Shown piece by piece: positions 23,873 through 32,847 of a stretch of DNA of 64,000 nt. Below the pieces are notes generated by a model. It was not told the DNA's origin, did no database searches, and saw only the letters and a program-made list of their open reading frames with translations. The stretch lies in the NCBI RefSeq assembly GCF_030698175.1, contig NZ_JAUYNT010000015.1:104659-168658 (forward strand). Direction: 5' to 3'. The DNA comes from Pseudomonas sp. Its GTDB lineage: Bacteria; Pseudomonadota; Gammaproteobacteria; Pseudomonadales; Pseudomonadaceae. A program made the translations under genes and the position numbers. Position 1 is the stretch's first letter; each line of letters begins with the position of its first letter.

Positions 23873-24307
23873 CTAGGCTTGCGGTGCGTTGGCCAACATC
23901 TGCATTGCCGCCAGCACCCACAGCGTAATCAGCAGCAGGTTGCTCGCGGCAAATGCCGTGAGGCGATGCATGACGTTGTTGTAGCTCAGGTGAATCAGGC
24001 TATGCACCATGCGCAGCGCCACATATGCCCAGGCCACCACCAACATGACCGGCGACGCGCCACCGGTGACAAAGCTGAGCAAGCAAACAACATAGAACAG
24101 CACCGGCATTTCCAGCAGATTCATGTAGTTGCGGTTCGGGATGCTCACATAGGGCGGCACCGACGCGGACTCACCGTATTTGAAATCATCGGTTCTGATC
24201 TCCCGCCGCGCCCCGGCGCGAAAGCGGGCAATTGGAATTTGCAGCAAGACCAGGCTGGTCCAGCAGGCCAGCGCGAAGACGGGGTAGAGAATGGCGAGTG
24301 TGGGCAT
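23873..24307 (-). CDS. MAPEG family membrane protein
   Basis: Small integral membrane protein of 144 residues with four hydrophobic segments, in the MAPEG superfamily (glutathione-related membrane enzymes). The N-terminal start MPTLAILYPVFALACW and the middle NRNYMNLLEMPVLFYVVCLL, carrying the Glu-x2-Pro helix pattern, are typical. The ATG at 24307 follows AAAGGAG by 8 bases; an upstream in-frame start lies in non-coding-looking sequence and is not used. Convergent with the amidotransferase gene across the terminator at 23765-23800. Substrate unknown. Confidence 0.85.
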   Translation of the reverse strand: MPTLAILYPVFALACWTSLVLLQIPIARFRAGARREIRTDDFKYGESASVPPYVSIPNRNYMNLLEMPVLFYVVCLLSFVTGGASPVMLVVAWAYVALRMVHSLIHLSYNNVMHRLTAFAASNLLLITLWVLAAMQMLANAPQA

Positions 24308-24465
24308 GGGTTCAACTCCTTTTGAGGGCGAGTAATGGCGGTCATTAACCGCTGAGAATAATAAGCCAAGGTCAGGGTAAATGGGCAGAGGAAAGCCTGA
24401 TCCGAACGTCATCTAGCCGGCCTCCCGGCGGGCGGGCTAGATTTGTTTTTAGCTGCCCCACAGAA

Positions 24466-24640
24466 CAGTGGTTCTGCAGGATTGCCAGTGTGCTCGCGCT
24501 CGCTTCGCGGTGCCCTTGGTTACAAAAAGCCGCTCCTACACAAGCCCTGCACCTGCAATAGTTTCATCGGCTGGCCAACCCTGTAGGAGCGGATTTATCC
24601 GCGATTGGCCGGTGCAGGCAGCACAGGTATCAAGGCTAAT
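24466..24640. repeat. Composite REP/REPIN repeat, copy 1
   Basis: Two REP cores face each other: CGCTCCTACA at 24532-24541 and TGTAGGAGCGGATTTATCC at about 24581-24599, with the same outer segment (GCAGGATTGCCAGTG) that ends copy 2 at about 29849. It occupies the gap between the MAPEG gene and chrA (24308-24846); I see no gene in that gap. Confidence 0.75.
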
Positions 24641-24846
24641 TCCCTCTCGCGAAAATTTAGGTCCCTCACAACGTATAACTGAGACAGAGCCTTTGTTATG
24701 CCCGCGCAAAATGGCTTAATAAGCGCTGCTTTGAGGCGTTGCCGAGGCTTGGCGGCGGCGCCGCAATGCTGATAACCACTATTGGCCGCTGGCTGTTGAG
24801 CTTTCATCGATCATAAAACTGACCTTTCTGGATAAGCCCTAGTCCC

Positions 24847-26208
24847 ATGTCCAACCAACCGCAACAGTCGCCCAGCGCGATGCCAACGAGCGCGCCTTCG
24901 GTGAGTTTTATCCAGGCTTTCTGGTTTTGGCTGAAGCTGGGCTTTATCAGCTTCGGCGGCCCGGCCGGGCAGATTTCGATCATGCATCAGGAGCTGGTCG
25001 AGCGCCGCCGCTGGATCTCCGAGCAGCGGTTTTTGCATGCGCTCAATTACTGCATGCTGCTGCCCGGCCCGGAGGCGCAGCAACTGGCGATCTATATCGG
25101 CTGGCTGCTGCACCGCACCTGGGGTGGGGTGATCGCCGGGGTGCTGTTCGTGTTGCCGTCGCTGTTTATCCTGATCGGCTTGTCGTGGCTGTATATCGCC
25201 TTTGGTGACGTGCCAGTGGTGGCCGGGCTGTTCTACGGCATTAAACCTGCGGTAACCGCCATAGTGCTGCAGGCAGCCCACCGGATTGGCTCGCGGGCGC
25301 TGAAGAACAACTGGCTGTGGGGCATTGCCGGCGCCTCCTTCGTGGCGATTTTTGCGCTGCAACTGCCCTTTCCGTTGATCGTGCTGGGGGCCGCAGTGCT
25401 GGGCTATCTGGGCGGGCGCTATTTGCCGCAGAGCTTCAGCATCGGCGGCGGCCACGCGGCGGCCAAGCAATCATTTGGTCCGGCACTGATTGATGACGAC
25501 ACGCCAAGCCCCGAACATGCACGCTTTCGCTGGTCGCGCCTGGCGCTGTTACTGGTGGTCGGCGCAGTGCTCTGGAGTGTGCCGATGGCGATTCTCACGG
25601 CCCTATTTGGCTGGCAGGGCACGCTGACGCAGATGGGCTGGTTCTTCACCAAGGCGGCGCTGCTGACCTTCGGCGGCGCTTACGCGGTGTTGCCCTATGT
25701 CTATCAGGGCGCGGTTGAGCATTACGGCTGGCTCAGCCCGACGCAGATGATCGACGGCCTGGCGCTGGGCGAAACCACGCCGGGACCCTTGATTATGGTG
25801 GTGGCTTTCGTCGGCTTTGTTGGTGGCTATCTGCAGCCAATGTTCGGCCCGGAGCAGGCGTTTCTGGCCGGTGCGGTGGCGGCCAGCCTGGTTACCTGGT
25901 TTACCTTTCTGCCGTCATTCTTGTTCATTCTGGCCGGCGGTCCGTTGGTGGAATCGACCCATAACGAACTGAAATTCACCGCGCCACTCACCGCCATAAC
26001 GGCGGCGGTGGTGGGGGTAATTGTCAATCTGGCGCTGTTCTTCGCCTACCACGTGCTCTGGCCAACCGGCTTCGCCGGCCACTTCGACTGGCTCTCGGCA
26101 CTGATCGCCCTGGCGGCGGTGGTGGCCTTGTTGCGCTTTAAGCGCGGGGTGATTGAGGTGTTGTTGGGCTGCGGCTTGGTTGGGTTGGTGGTGCATTTGC
26201 TGCGCTGA
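24847..26208 (+). CDS. chrA: Chromate transporter, CHR family (two-domain)
   Basis: Inner-membrane proton-driven chromate exporter. 453 residues with two homologous CHR domains. The first begins [20 protein letters not shown] and shows the signature motifs GGPAGQI and PGPEAQQLA. The second repeats the pattern with [12 protein letters not shown] and TTPGPLIMV. About ten membrane segments. Upstream sequence has only a weak ribosome site; ATG 24847 is the first in-frame Met. No ChrB regulator is adjacent, so resistance is likely but expression control is unknown. Stands alone at the left edge of the accessory region. Confidence 0.92.
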   Translation: MSNQPQQSPSAMPTSAPSVSFIQAFWFWLKLGFISFGGPAGQISIMHQELVERRRWISEQRFLHALNYCMLLPGPEAQQLAIYIGWLLHRTWGGVIAGVLFVLPSLFILIGLSWLYIAFGDVPVVAGLFYGIKPAVTAIVLQAAHRIGSRALKNNWLWGIAGASFVAIFALQLPFPLIVLGAAVLGYLGGRYLPQSFSIGGGHAAAKQSFGPALIDDDTPSPEHARFRWSRLALLLVVGAVLWSVPMAILTALFGWQGTLTQMGWFFTKAALLTFGGAYAVLPYVYQGAVEHYGWLSPTQMIDGLALGETTPGPLIMVVAFVGFVGGYLQPMFGPEQAFLAGAVAASLVTWFTFLPSFLFILAGGPLVESTHNELKFTAPLTAITAAVVGVIVNLALFFAYHVLWPTGFAGHFDWLSALIALAAVVALLRFKRGVIEVLLGCGLVGLVVHLLR

Positions 26209-26817
26209 AGGAGCCGCTATCCATAACGGCCAAGAAGGGGCTGCCGGCAACGGCTACGAAAGCTGGCGCCTGGCGCATCGAAAGCTGTTTCGGGTCTTGC
26301 TTGCAGCTTGTTGGCACTCAGCCAGCAAAACCTGCGACCAGCCGCCGAGCATTGCCAACGGCCACCGACGGCTTTTGTGCTGGCGGGACTTTGCTGGAGG
26401 ACTTTGCTTGGCGGGGCTTTTGTTGAAGGCTTTAGGACCCTCATGGATGTGGGAAATGCGCTGCGCCGTATGGAACGGCTGCCGCCCGCGAAGCCTTGCC
26501 GTCGCTTTAATACCGCGCCCGAACGCCGCAACGCTATTCACCCGCCCAAGGCTGTTTCGATTGGCTATGTACCCGTTAAGTGTTGAGCGCCGCAAACCTC
26601 CTACAAAGAGCTACCGCCTGGTGCAACAGCAAACTACCGACTAATGAAGACGCTCATACACCTCCCCTCTCTCGAATCTCCGAGCTGGCATCACAGTACA
26701 CCCTATACCTAAATATGGAGGGCGTTCGCTTTGCCTTCCCCAAGCACGAAGGCGGACAGCTGAATTATTGCTCAGCTCACAGGTAAATCCAAAAAGCGGC
26801 GAATTATTTTTTGTACA
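26209..26817. other. Gene-free segment between chrA and the LysR gene
   Basis: 609 bases with no convincing gene on either strand. The first about 350 bases are GC-rich and degenerate, with Gly/Ala-rich frame readings only. One dispersed repeat copy starts at 26563. From about 26640 the sequence turns AT-rich, which marks the edge of the AT-rich module that follows. Confidence 0.6.
26563..26590 (+). repeat. Dispersed repeat copy (TACCCGTTAA family), direct orientation
   Basis: GGCTATGTACCCGTTAAGTG is followed by TTGAGCGC. Very similar to 32851-32878 and to the reverse of 5602-5630; the first bases also match the segment 63861-63884. No partner in inverted orientation was seen to its right, so this may be a solo end. 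Confidence 0.65.
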
Positions 26818-27714
26818 TCAAGTCGCGCACGCACGCTTGGTTGAACAGATAACATGGCCCGCACTTAATGATTGAAAATAGCTCCTCGATATATCCGCAA
26901 ATAAACTTGAGAGTGAGCCTTTCGATTTATCATGATAGGCAAGCGAAATATCTAAATTACCTATTAGTGGAAAGCCTTCAGACTCTCCCAACACACGAAG
27001 CTCGTCATGAACAGTGCTCAACAACACAGCAGATACATAACAGCCAGACGACAAGGCCGCGAGAATCCCTGCATGGCTTGTACTATGATAACTTATCCGG
27101 TACGCCTTTTTGACTCGATTTAAAGCGTTTAATATTAAGTCTCTATCTCCGCAGCCCTTAGTAAAAAGCGCTAGAGGGACAGGATTTTTTTCAACAATTT
27201 TGCTCTCGTAAGTGCAAACCCATTTCAGGGATTCTGAGTGAAGGAGTTCCGACGGTACGCTCGACGGGCATCCCTGCGTCAGCACAACATCAAGCTCGCC
27301 AGCTTCATAGCTCTGCCAAATTTGACTGCTGTATCCGCAATGCACCTCGATTTCAATATCGGGAAAGCGGTCTGCACAACACTTTATAATTTCCGAGAAG
27401 TAGTTAGATGCGTAAGTATCAGACGTCCCAACTCTAACTACACCATTGTAAGATTTATCAGTTAACTTTGCTACTGCTTGATCATTAACTTCCAAGATTT
27501 TTATTGCATAAGCAAGCATGCTATCGCCATGAGCAGTCAGCTCCAGCATTCGCTTACCTCTAACGAAAAGATCTGAACCTAGATGGCCTTCAAGTTTTTG
27601 TATTTGCTGACTGATAGCAGATTGGACGCGGCATAACTTCTGGGATGCCTTGGAAAAACTTTTAAGCTCGGCAGCGGTGACAAATGCACGTAGCTGATTC
27701 ATGTCCAAATTCAT
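26818..27714 (-). CDS. LysR-type transcriptional regulator
   Basis: DNA-binding regulator of 298 residues. The winged helix-turn-helix lies at about 5-60, with SFSKASQKLCRVQSAISQQI as the recognition region; the effector domain follows with DYSVV-type beta strands replaced by GVVRVGTSDTYASNYF. AT-rich compared with flanking genes, with codon use unlike its neighbours. Divergent from the hydroxylase-like gene over a 106-base spacer that contains an inverted repeat 3 bases from its start (27717-27732), as is usual for LysR control of a divergent target. Start could be ATG 27714 or 27702. The ligand may be the substrate or product of the hydroxylase; that is inference. Confidence 0.88.
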   Translation of the reverse strand: MNLDMNQLRAFVTAAELKSFSKASQKLCRVQSAISQQIQKLEGHLGSDLFVRGKRMLELTAHGDSMLAYAIKILEVNDQAVAKLTDKSYNGVVRVGTSDTYASNYFSEIIKCCADRFPDIEIEVHCGYSSQIWQSYEAGELDVVLTQGCPSSVPSELLHSESLKWVCTYESKIVEKNPVPLALFTKGCGDRDLILNALNRVKKAYRISYHSTSHAGILAALSSGCYVSAVLLSTVHDELRVLGESEGFPLIGNLDISLAYHDKSKGSLSSLFADISRSYFQSLSAGHVICSTKRACAT

Positions 27715-27716
27715 TT

Positions 27717-27732
27717 TGATAATCCACTATCA
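27717..27732. promoter_or_regulatory. Candidate LysR operator (inverted repeat)
   Basis: TGATAATCCACTATCA contains TGATA-N6-TATCA, an inverted repeat that also satisfies T-N11-A. It lies 3-18 bases upstream of the LysR start and about 90 bases from the hydroxylase start. Whether the LysR protein binds here is a guess from position and symmetry. Confidence 0.4.
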
Positions 27733-27820
27733 CATTCCGAGATAGGGCATATCATAATTATTAACGCGTAGCTAGTCAATCTATGACTTACTATTGAGGC
27801 CTAAATTAATAGGGAGTCAA

Positions 27821-28687
27821 ATGATGGCGTCAAAGATTATCGGAAAAATCAACATCAGTGGTTACGACTTAGAAATCGACGTTAACTATCTTAACTCGGT
27901 CACTAAGCAGCCTGAAGAATATGATGAGTTTGGCCAAGGGTATTGGAAAAACCTTTCTATTTATAACGCAAGCGGCGACGCATCGGACACTCAATACAGA
28001 AATACCGATCAATGCTTTCCTACTGAACATGCGAAGCTGTGCCCGGGCATCCAAAATCTGGTATCGCAGCATTTTAAACTCGACAACCTCAAAATGATCC
28101 GCGCTAGAAGCCTCGTCGACGGTTTGGTTATACCGCACCGCGACTTTGTTGAGCTTGATAAAGCGACAACCTACTTCCGGGTTTTCGTAGCCCTTGAGAA
28201 TAACGACGAAGCCTTCCACTCTGACGAGCGTGGCGTTTTCCAAATGATGGCAGGTGAAGTCTGGTTTTTGGACGCGGGGATCAGCCATGCAGCTGTGAAT
28301 TTCGGACTGAAAAGCCGTATGTTTCTCTGCTTGGACTTCATGTATGAGGGCGAGTTTGAATATACCGATATTTTTGCTGCCCCTTCCTCGCTTGACCCCT
28401 ATCGCAATTCCTTCCATATAAAACGCGAACCCTTCTCAGATATCAATAAAAAAGAGGTAATTGCCGCGACCTCAAAAATTCTCAATCGCTTTACTTTCAA
28501 AGACATAATATTTGCCCTTTCCAAATATCATTTTATTTATGATTTGCCAGTATCATCTTGCTATGACTGGATAATTAGCGCCGCAGAGCAAGCAAACAAT
28601 GGCGAAATCATCAAAAAGGCTAAGTCTTTGCGCCGATATCTTATTGAGAAAAGAGACATGGGTGAGCGCTACACAATAAACGACTGA
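27821..28687 (+). CDS. Fe(II)/2-oxoglutarate dioxygenase, L-proline cis-hydroxylase-like
   Basis: Double-stranded beta-helix dioxygenase of the aspartyl/arginyl hydroxylase group, 288 residues. The iron ligands are H106-x-D108 (VIPHRDFVELD) and H156 (DAGISHAAVN); R166 in KSRMFL is the likely 2-oxoglutarate contact. The motifs IPHRDFVELD and GEVWFLDAGISHAA and the C-terminal pattern YDWIISAAEQANN...IKKAKSLRRY correspond, from memory, to the bacterial L-proline cis-3/cis-4 hydroxylases of Mesorhizobium and Sinorhizobium. It therefore may hydroxylate a free amino acid; the substrate is unproven. Start ATG 27821 after AGGGAG; 27824 also possible. AT-rich like its neighbours; 23 bases before the EamA exporter. 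Confidence 0.8.
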   Translation: MMASKIIGKINISGYDLEIDVNYLNSVTKQPEEYDEFGQGYWKNLSIYNASGDASDTQYRNTDQCFPTEHAKLCPGIQNLVSQHFKLDNLKMIRARSLVDGLVIPHRDFVELDKATTYFRVFVALENNDEAFHSDERGVFQMMAGEVWFLDAGISHAAVNFGLKSRMFLCLDFMYEGEFEYTDIFAAPSSLDPYRNSFHIKREPFSDINKKEVIAATSKILNRFTFKDIIFALSKYHFIYDLPVSSCYDWIISAAEQANNGEIIKKAKSLRRYLIEKRDMGERYTIND

Positions 28688-28710
28688 AACGTGTAATCTG
28701 GAGCTCCGCT

Positions 28711-29628
28711 ATGAACACTTTAGAAAAATATTCACCATTACTATTTCTCTTAATGTGGAGTAGCGGAGCCATATTCGTCAAGCTAGGGCTTGAGGATGCA
28801 TCTGTTTTCGTATTCCTCACTATACGCTCCGTAGGTGCTAGTTTGGCGCTGATTATCGTATGCGCCTTAATTGCAGGCGAGCGGGGATTAAAAGAGACAT
28901 TGCTACTGCCAAAACGCTTGCTGCTACGAGCAATACTGATTGGTGTCTTGTTGCAAGTAGGCTATCAGACGGCTTACTTTTTAGCCCTCAACTACAAATT
29001 AACTCCAGGGGTTCTTGCAATAATTTTAGGCCTTCAACCAATTTTAACTCCGATATTCGCGAATGAAAAAATTGGCAAAGTAGGATATTTTTATTTACTT
29101 CTTGGATTGACAGGTTTGACAATCGCTATTTTTGGGGCGCGCGACCTTGGTGCCGTAACCATGCCTGGACTGTTCTTCGGCCTGATATCTGTCATAGCTA
29201 TAAGCGCCGGTTCAGTTATGCAGAAGAAGTCCGTAATTGATCCTGTTATCGCAGCTTTCTACCAAGCTCTGACCGCGTCTTGCATTTTTCTATTACTACT
29301 CCCTTTCACCGAGATAAAACTTAACTTAACTCCCACATTTATAGTCTCAGCCACATGGATGACGATTGTAGTATCAACATTGGCCGTATTACTTTTATTC
29401 CGTATGCTTGCGAAAAATTCAGCAAGCAAGGTCGGCGTACTTTTCTACATGGTTCCAGTAATCACAATGCTTTTGGACTACCTCACATTCGGAAATAAAG
29501 TCACTTGGATTACTATCATGGGAGCTTTATTAGTGATCGTAGCAGTAAAAGGCTTCGGAAAAGTCCAGCTTACCCCGGTCGTTCTCACATCTAAGGCTTC
29601 GGTAGTAGTTAGGGAAGGTCTGAATTAG
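28711..29628 (+). CDS. EamA/DMT family exporter
   Basis: Inner-membrane transporter of 305 residues with about ten hydrophobic helices and two EamA repeats (residues about 8-135 and 150-285). The first repeat opens with LFLLMWSSGAIFVKLGL, and each repeat has the proline-containing helix end (ILGLQPILTPIFANEKIG; MVPVITMLLDYLTFGNK). RhtA-like members export amino acids, so export of a hydroxylated amino acid is plausible. GGAG lies 8 bases before the ATG. Probable two-gene operon with the hydroxylase; no terminator in between. AT-rich. Ends about 90 bases before a composite REP repeat. Confidence 0.87.
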   Translation: MNTLEKYSPLLFLLMWSSGAIFVKLGLEDASVFVFLTIRSVGASLALIIVCALIAGERGLKETLLLPKRLLLRAILIGVLLQVGYQTAYFLALNYKLTPGVLAIILGLQPILTPIFANEKIGKVGYFYLLLGLTGLTIAIFGARDLGAVTMPGLFFGLISVIAISAGSVMQKKSVIDPVIAAFYQALTASCIFLLLLPFTEIKLNLTPTFIVSATWMTIVVSTLAVLLLFRMLAKNSASKVGVLFYMVPVITMLLDYLTFGNKVTWITIMGALLVIVAVKGFGKVQLTPVVLTSKASVVVREGLN

Positions 29629-29716
29629 GCCCGATTCAGCCATTTTTCTCGACGACTCAAAAAAACAGAGCGTGGCCTTGCGTAAGAGGACATTAGCTTG
29701 ATGTTGGTGGTGTCTG

Positions 29717-29855
29717 GGCCGGCCATTCGCGGATAAATCCGCTCCTACAGGGGGGGCAGCCGATAAAAATTCTGCAGGTGTCGGGCTTGTGTAGGAGCGG
29801 ATTTATCCGCGAAGCAAGCGTGAGTACGCTGGCAATCCTGCAGCCAGGTAGCCTG
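29717..29855. repeat. Composite REP/REPIN repeat, copy 2
   Basis: GCCATTCGCGGATAAATCCG-CTCCTACAGG is followed about 50 bases later by GTGTAGGAGCGGATTTATCC-GCGAAG, that is two facing REP cores. The outer segment AGCGTGAGTACGCTGGCAATC-CTGCAG is shared with copy 1 (reverse). It separates the AT-rich module from the heme dioxygenase gene and its terminator. Confidence 0.8.
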
Positions 29856-29897
29856 GAGGTTCTCTGATGGAGAATGCTTCGCGGTTTTCCAGCCTAC

Positions 29898-29932
29898 AAA
29901 AAAACCGCCCAGGCATTTGCCTGGGCGTTTTT
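29898..29932. terminator. Rho-independent terminator of the heme dioxygenase gene
   Basis: Stem CGCCCAGGC / GCCTGGGCG with loop ATTT, flanked by A-rich (29898-29904) and T-rich (29928-29932) runs. It can terminate the minus-strand gene ending at 29956 and also acts on plus-strand readthrough. Confidence 0.85.
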
Positions 29933-29955
29933 GCTGTTGCGGTTAAGCCTTGCGC

Positions 29956-32706
29956 TTATTTGTCTTCGTTGCGCTGGTGTTTGAAGAACACGCCGCTGTC
30001 GCCGAAGGTGGAGGCGATCATTGGTGAGGTCAGTTCCATTTCGCCGATCTTGATCGCGCTGTTGCGGCGCTGGCTGGCGTAGGTGCGGCTGATCGATGGG
30101 ATGATCGAGGTTTTGATCTCCATCGCGGTGGCGTACACGTCATACAGCTTGGTGCCGGCGGTCAGGGTCAGCAGGTCCGTGCGGAAATCATGGGGCGCGC
30201 TGGAGAAACGGGTCTTCAGCTCGACACGGGGCACGAAGTAGATCTGCGTCGGGGACTTGGGCGTGGTTACAACAGTGCCTTTCTGGCTGACTTCGGCCAT
30301 GTCATTGAGCTTCAACAATGTCGGCTTGGCGCTTACCGCCGAGAACAAAATTGTGGTGCCCAGCGACTCGTTAACCTCGGGCACCACGTACTGCGACATT
30401 TCGTTGGCGAAGTAGTTGTAGTTAGTGCCTTGGCCGCTGAGGGTGTAAAGCGCTGAGACGTTTTCCGAAGGTTTGCCATCGACGAAGGCTTTCCAGGCCA
30501 GGCCCGGAGCAAAGCCACGGTCGGCAGGATCGCCGGTCACGGATAAACGTAGCAAGCCACTATCGGCGCCTTGGAACAACCCGGTGTAAGGGTTGCCCGC
30601 CACTGCGGCAAACTTCACCTTGGCCATTACGCCGTGCGCATGCAGCGGTTTTTTGTAGTCGGCTGGGGCCACGTCGCTGCGGTCCTGAACCTTCTTCCAG
30701 AGGATGGTGCTGATTAAGCCGCCGATGTCGATTTTTTCCAGCGCGGGCAGTTTGTCGGCGGCGATCTGGGTACGCAGGGCGCCGTTGACCCAGAGGTTCT
30801 CCTGTTTGCTGGCGGCCGGCCAGCGTTGGTAGTCGGCTGGGATATTTAAACCCCAAGGTTTGAAGGCGTTTTCAACCCCGTTGAGGCTGGTGGCCAGCTC
30901 AGGGTTGTGGCGCTTGAGCACGTCAACCATGCTGGTGTTCTCCACCCAATCCATGCCCACTTGGGTGTAGATTTCTGGGCGGTAGTCAGAGGTGTAGAAA
31001 CGGTCGGTCATCAAGCGGCGCGAGGCGTTCAAGATGAAGATTTGGAAGGCCGTTTCACCAAAACCGAAGCCCTCAGGGCGCACCGTTTCAGCCAGTTGGC
31101 CAACCATGGTGTCGATCTGCTCGATGTCGTTGCTGTGCAGGCGCTTGAGCTGGGCGAGGGTGGTTGGGTCTTTGGTCAGGTCCTCGAACTTGGTGATCGG
31201 ATTGAGGCCGATCTGCCGCCGGAACTCGTTGTAACGCGGCACGCCACGTTCACGGTCACGCACTACGTCGATGGTGGCTAAGTCGATATTGCCCACCAGC
31301 GGCACCGACAAGTTACGCAGCGCATTCGGGTAGTTGTGCAGGGTCAGGGCACCGGGGTTGGTGATGCCGAAGGAGTACCACAGGCGGTCAGTGCGCTCGG
31401 TACTGATGATGCTTTGCGCATCGCGGTCGCGGGTGTTTTCGAAGGGAATCGAACGTGTGGCAACGTTGGCACCGATGTCGTAGACGTCAACTTTGTCGCG
31501 CAACAGTGGGTGCATACGGTACACCGCGACAAATTCCTCGGTCAGGGTGTAAGGCGTGCCGTGGTTGTTTGGCGCGGCCGAACCGACGATGCCGGCTAGG
31601 GCATGGGAGATGGCTGAGCTGCCGGCGCCGTCAGAGGCATTTGGGTCAATGCCGAGGATACGCGCGATAAAGGAGTCGGATTTTTCCAAGTCGGCCCGTA
31701 CTTTGCGAATTTCTTCTTGGTATTTGTCCCGTGGGCCGCCGTCGCCCAACAGGCCATACCAGTTGGCATGCATGGCGCGCTCGGTGACTGGGTTGGCGAT
31801 GATGGCCGGGGTCCACTCGATGGTGTGAATCTTGGCCATCAAGGCGGCGTTGGCCAGGCGGGCGTGGTCGTAAATCCACTGGTCGGTCTGCGCCGGGTAG
31901 GCCTGCTTGAGTTTGCCGGCAATGGCGTTGTGCTCAAGGGTGAACAACTGGTGCAGCATGCTCAGGCCCAGCCACCAGTTGTCGTTGACGCCGGTAATTG
32001 GCTTGCCGCTGATCAGCTCAGTTGGCAGGCTGTTGTCTGCGTTGACCTTGAGGCGGCCATCGACGAAGGAACGAATTTTGTCGCTGCTTTCTTTGCTGCT
32101 GCCGTACAGCTGCGAGCCGTCCCACCAGTGGGTGTTGACGTTGCGATAGGTGGGTGGCTTGCCAGCATCGGCGGGGGTGCGGTCTAGGTCAGCTTGGGTG
32201 CGCTGAATCGATAAGCTGCCTGAGCCCAAAACGTCACCGGCGGGCAGCGGCACTTGGATCGGGTCGCCGACCGAGTTCGGCCCGTGGCTGACCCAGTCGT
32301 GGACCATAAATTGAATCCACGAGCCGGCAATAAAGTTCAAGCTGGTGGCAGGCTTGAAACTGTCGCGCGCCAGCAAGGTGTTACTGACGTCGCGCGGGTT
32401 GGGGATCAGCAAAGTGCCCTTGCTGCCTTCACCATAAGTGATGGCCGGATTGACGTTGCGACCGAAACGCCGATGCACCGAGCCTTCAGCGGGGTTGCTG
32501 AGGATGTTGCAGGTGCCGTCTTCGGTGCGCACGGTTTTGCTGCGGTCGTCGCAGGTGATGTCTTTGTTGGCGCGTGGATAATCATCGACGTCAAACAGGT
32601 TGTTTTTCAGCAGCGCTTCGCGCTCCATGCTCAATGTCAGCAGGCCGGCGAATATGCCCAACGTTCCCAGCTTGGTTAAAGCCGGCCAAGTAACCCAAAC
32701 AGCCAT
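29956..32706 (-). CDS. Alpha-dioxygenase-like heme protein with C-terminal catalase-like region
   Basis: 916-residue heme protein. Residues about 35-615 align by eye with plant pathogen-inducible fatty-acid alpha-dioxygenases (PIOX), which oxygenate fatty acids at C2. Visible matches are SWIQFMVHDW with distal His136, WWDGSQLYGS, LEHNAI, AKIHTIEWTPAII, ANWYGLLG, TPYTLTEEFVAVYRMHP with catalytic Tyr396 and proximal His399, and RDRERGVPRYNEFRR. From about residue 640 onward there is an unrelated tail; residues 686-770 resemble the catalase fold start (PLHAHGVMAKVKF for the catalase H-A-K-G motif; DPADRGFAPGLAWKAF). A heme-proximal RxxxY is not evident there, so the tail may not be a full catalase. 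No signal peptide is obvious apart from a hydrophobic stretch at 8-25. Known relatives include coral and Anabaena LOX-catalase-like fusions; this combination is different. Confidence 0.82.
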   Translation of the reverse strand: MAVWVTWPALTKLGTLGIFAGLLTLSMEREALLKNNLFDVDDYPRANKDITCDDRSKTVRTEDGTCNILSNPAEGSVHRRFGRNVNPAITYGEGSKGTLLIPNPRDVSNTLLARDSFKPATSLNFIAGSWIQFMVHDWVSHGPNSVGDPIQVPLPAGDVLGSGSLSIQRTQADLDRTPADAGKPPTYRNVNTHWWDGSQLYGSSKESSDKIRSFVDGRLKVNADNSLPTELISGKPITGVNDNWWLGLSMLHQLFTLEHNAIAGKLKQAYPAQTDQWIYDHARLANAALMAKIHTIEWTPAIIANPVTERAMHANWYGLLGDGGPRDKYQEEIRKVRADLEKSDSFIARILGIDPNASDGAGSSAISHALAGIVGSAAPNNHGTPYTLTEEFVAVYRMHPLLRDKVDVYDIGANVATRSIPFENTRDRDAQSIISTERTDRLWYSFGITNPGALTLHNYPNALRNLSVPLVGNIDLATIDVVRDRERGVPRYNEFRRQIGLNPITKFEDLTKDPTTLAQLKRLHSNDIEQIDTMVGQLAETVRPEGFGFGETAFQIFILNASRRLMTDRFYTSDYRPEIYTQVGMDWVENTSMVDVLKRHNPELATSLNGVENAFKPWGLNIPADYQRWPAASKQENLWVNGALRTQIAADKLPALEKIDIGGLISTILWKKVQDRSDVAPADYKKPLHAHGVMAKVKFAAVAGNPYTGLFQGADSGLLRLSVTGDPADRGFAPGLAWKAFVDGKPSENVSALYTLSGQGTNYNYFANEMSQYVVPEVNESLGTTILFSAVSAKPTLLKLNDMAEVSQKGTVVTTPKSPTQIYFVPRVELKTRFSSAPHDFRTDLLTLTAGTKLYDVYATAMEIKTSIIPSISRTYASQRRNSAIKIGEMELTSPMIASTFGDSGVFFKHQRNEDK

Positions 32707-32847
32707 GGCAATCTCTCCTCTTTATTATTTTGGTCTTGCACGCGTGATTGCTACCCAGAGCAGCAACGGTCGCGAGCTTAGTAGAGGTGAGCGGCTGCTC
32801 GCCCCCTCCTTGGGAGGGGTTGGGGGCAGAAATCGGTAAGCCGGGCG

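Noticed and set aside
26209..26817. Possible broken gene after chrA
   Set aside because: Frames on both strands are short and show only repeat-derived peptides (from the TACCCGTTAA repeat); no conserved motif was found.
29956..32706. Considered cyclooxygenase or a general animal-type peroxidase for the heme protein
   Set aside because: The motif order and the WWDGSQLYG, HTIEWT, VYRMH and RDRERGVPRYNEFRR stretches fit the alpha-dioxygenase branch better; no EGF or membrane-binding region typical of cyclooxygenase is visible.
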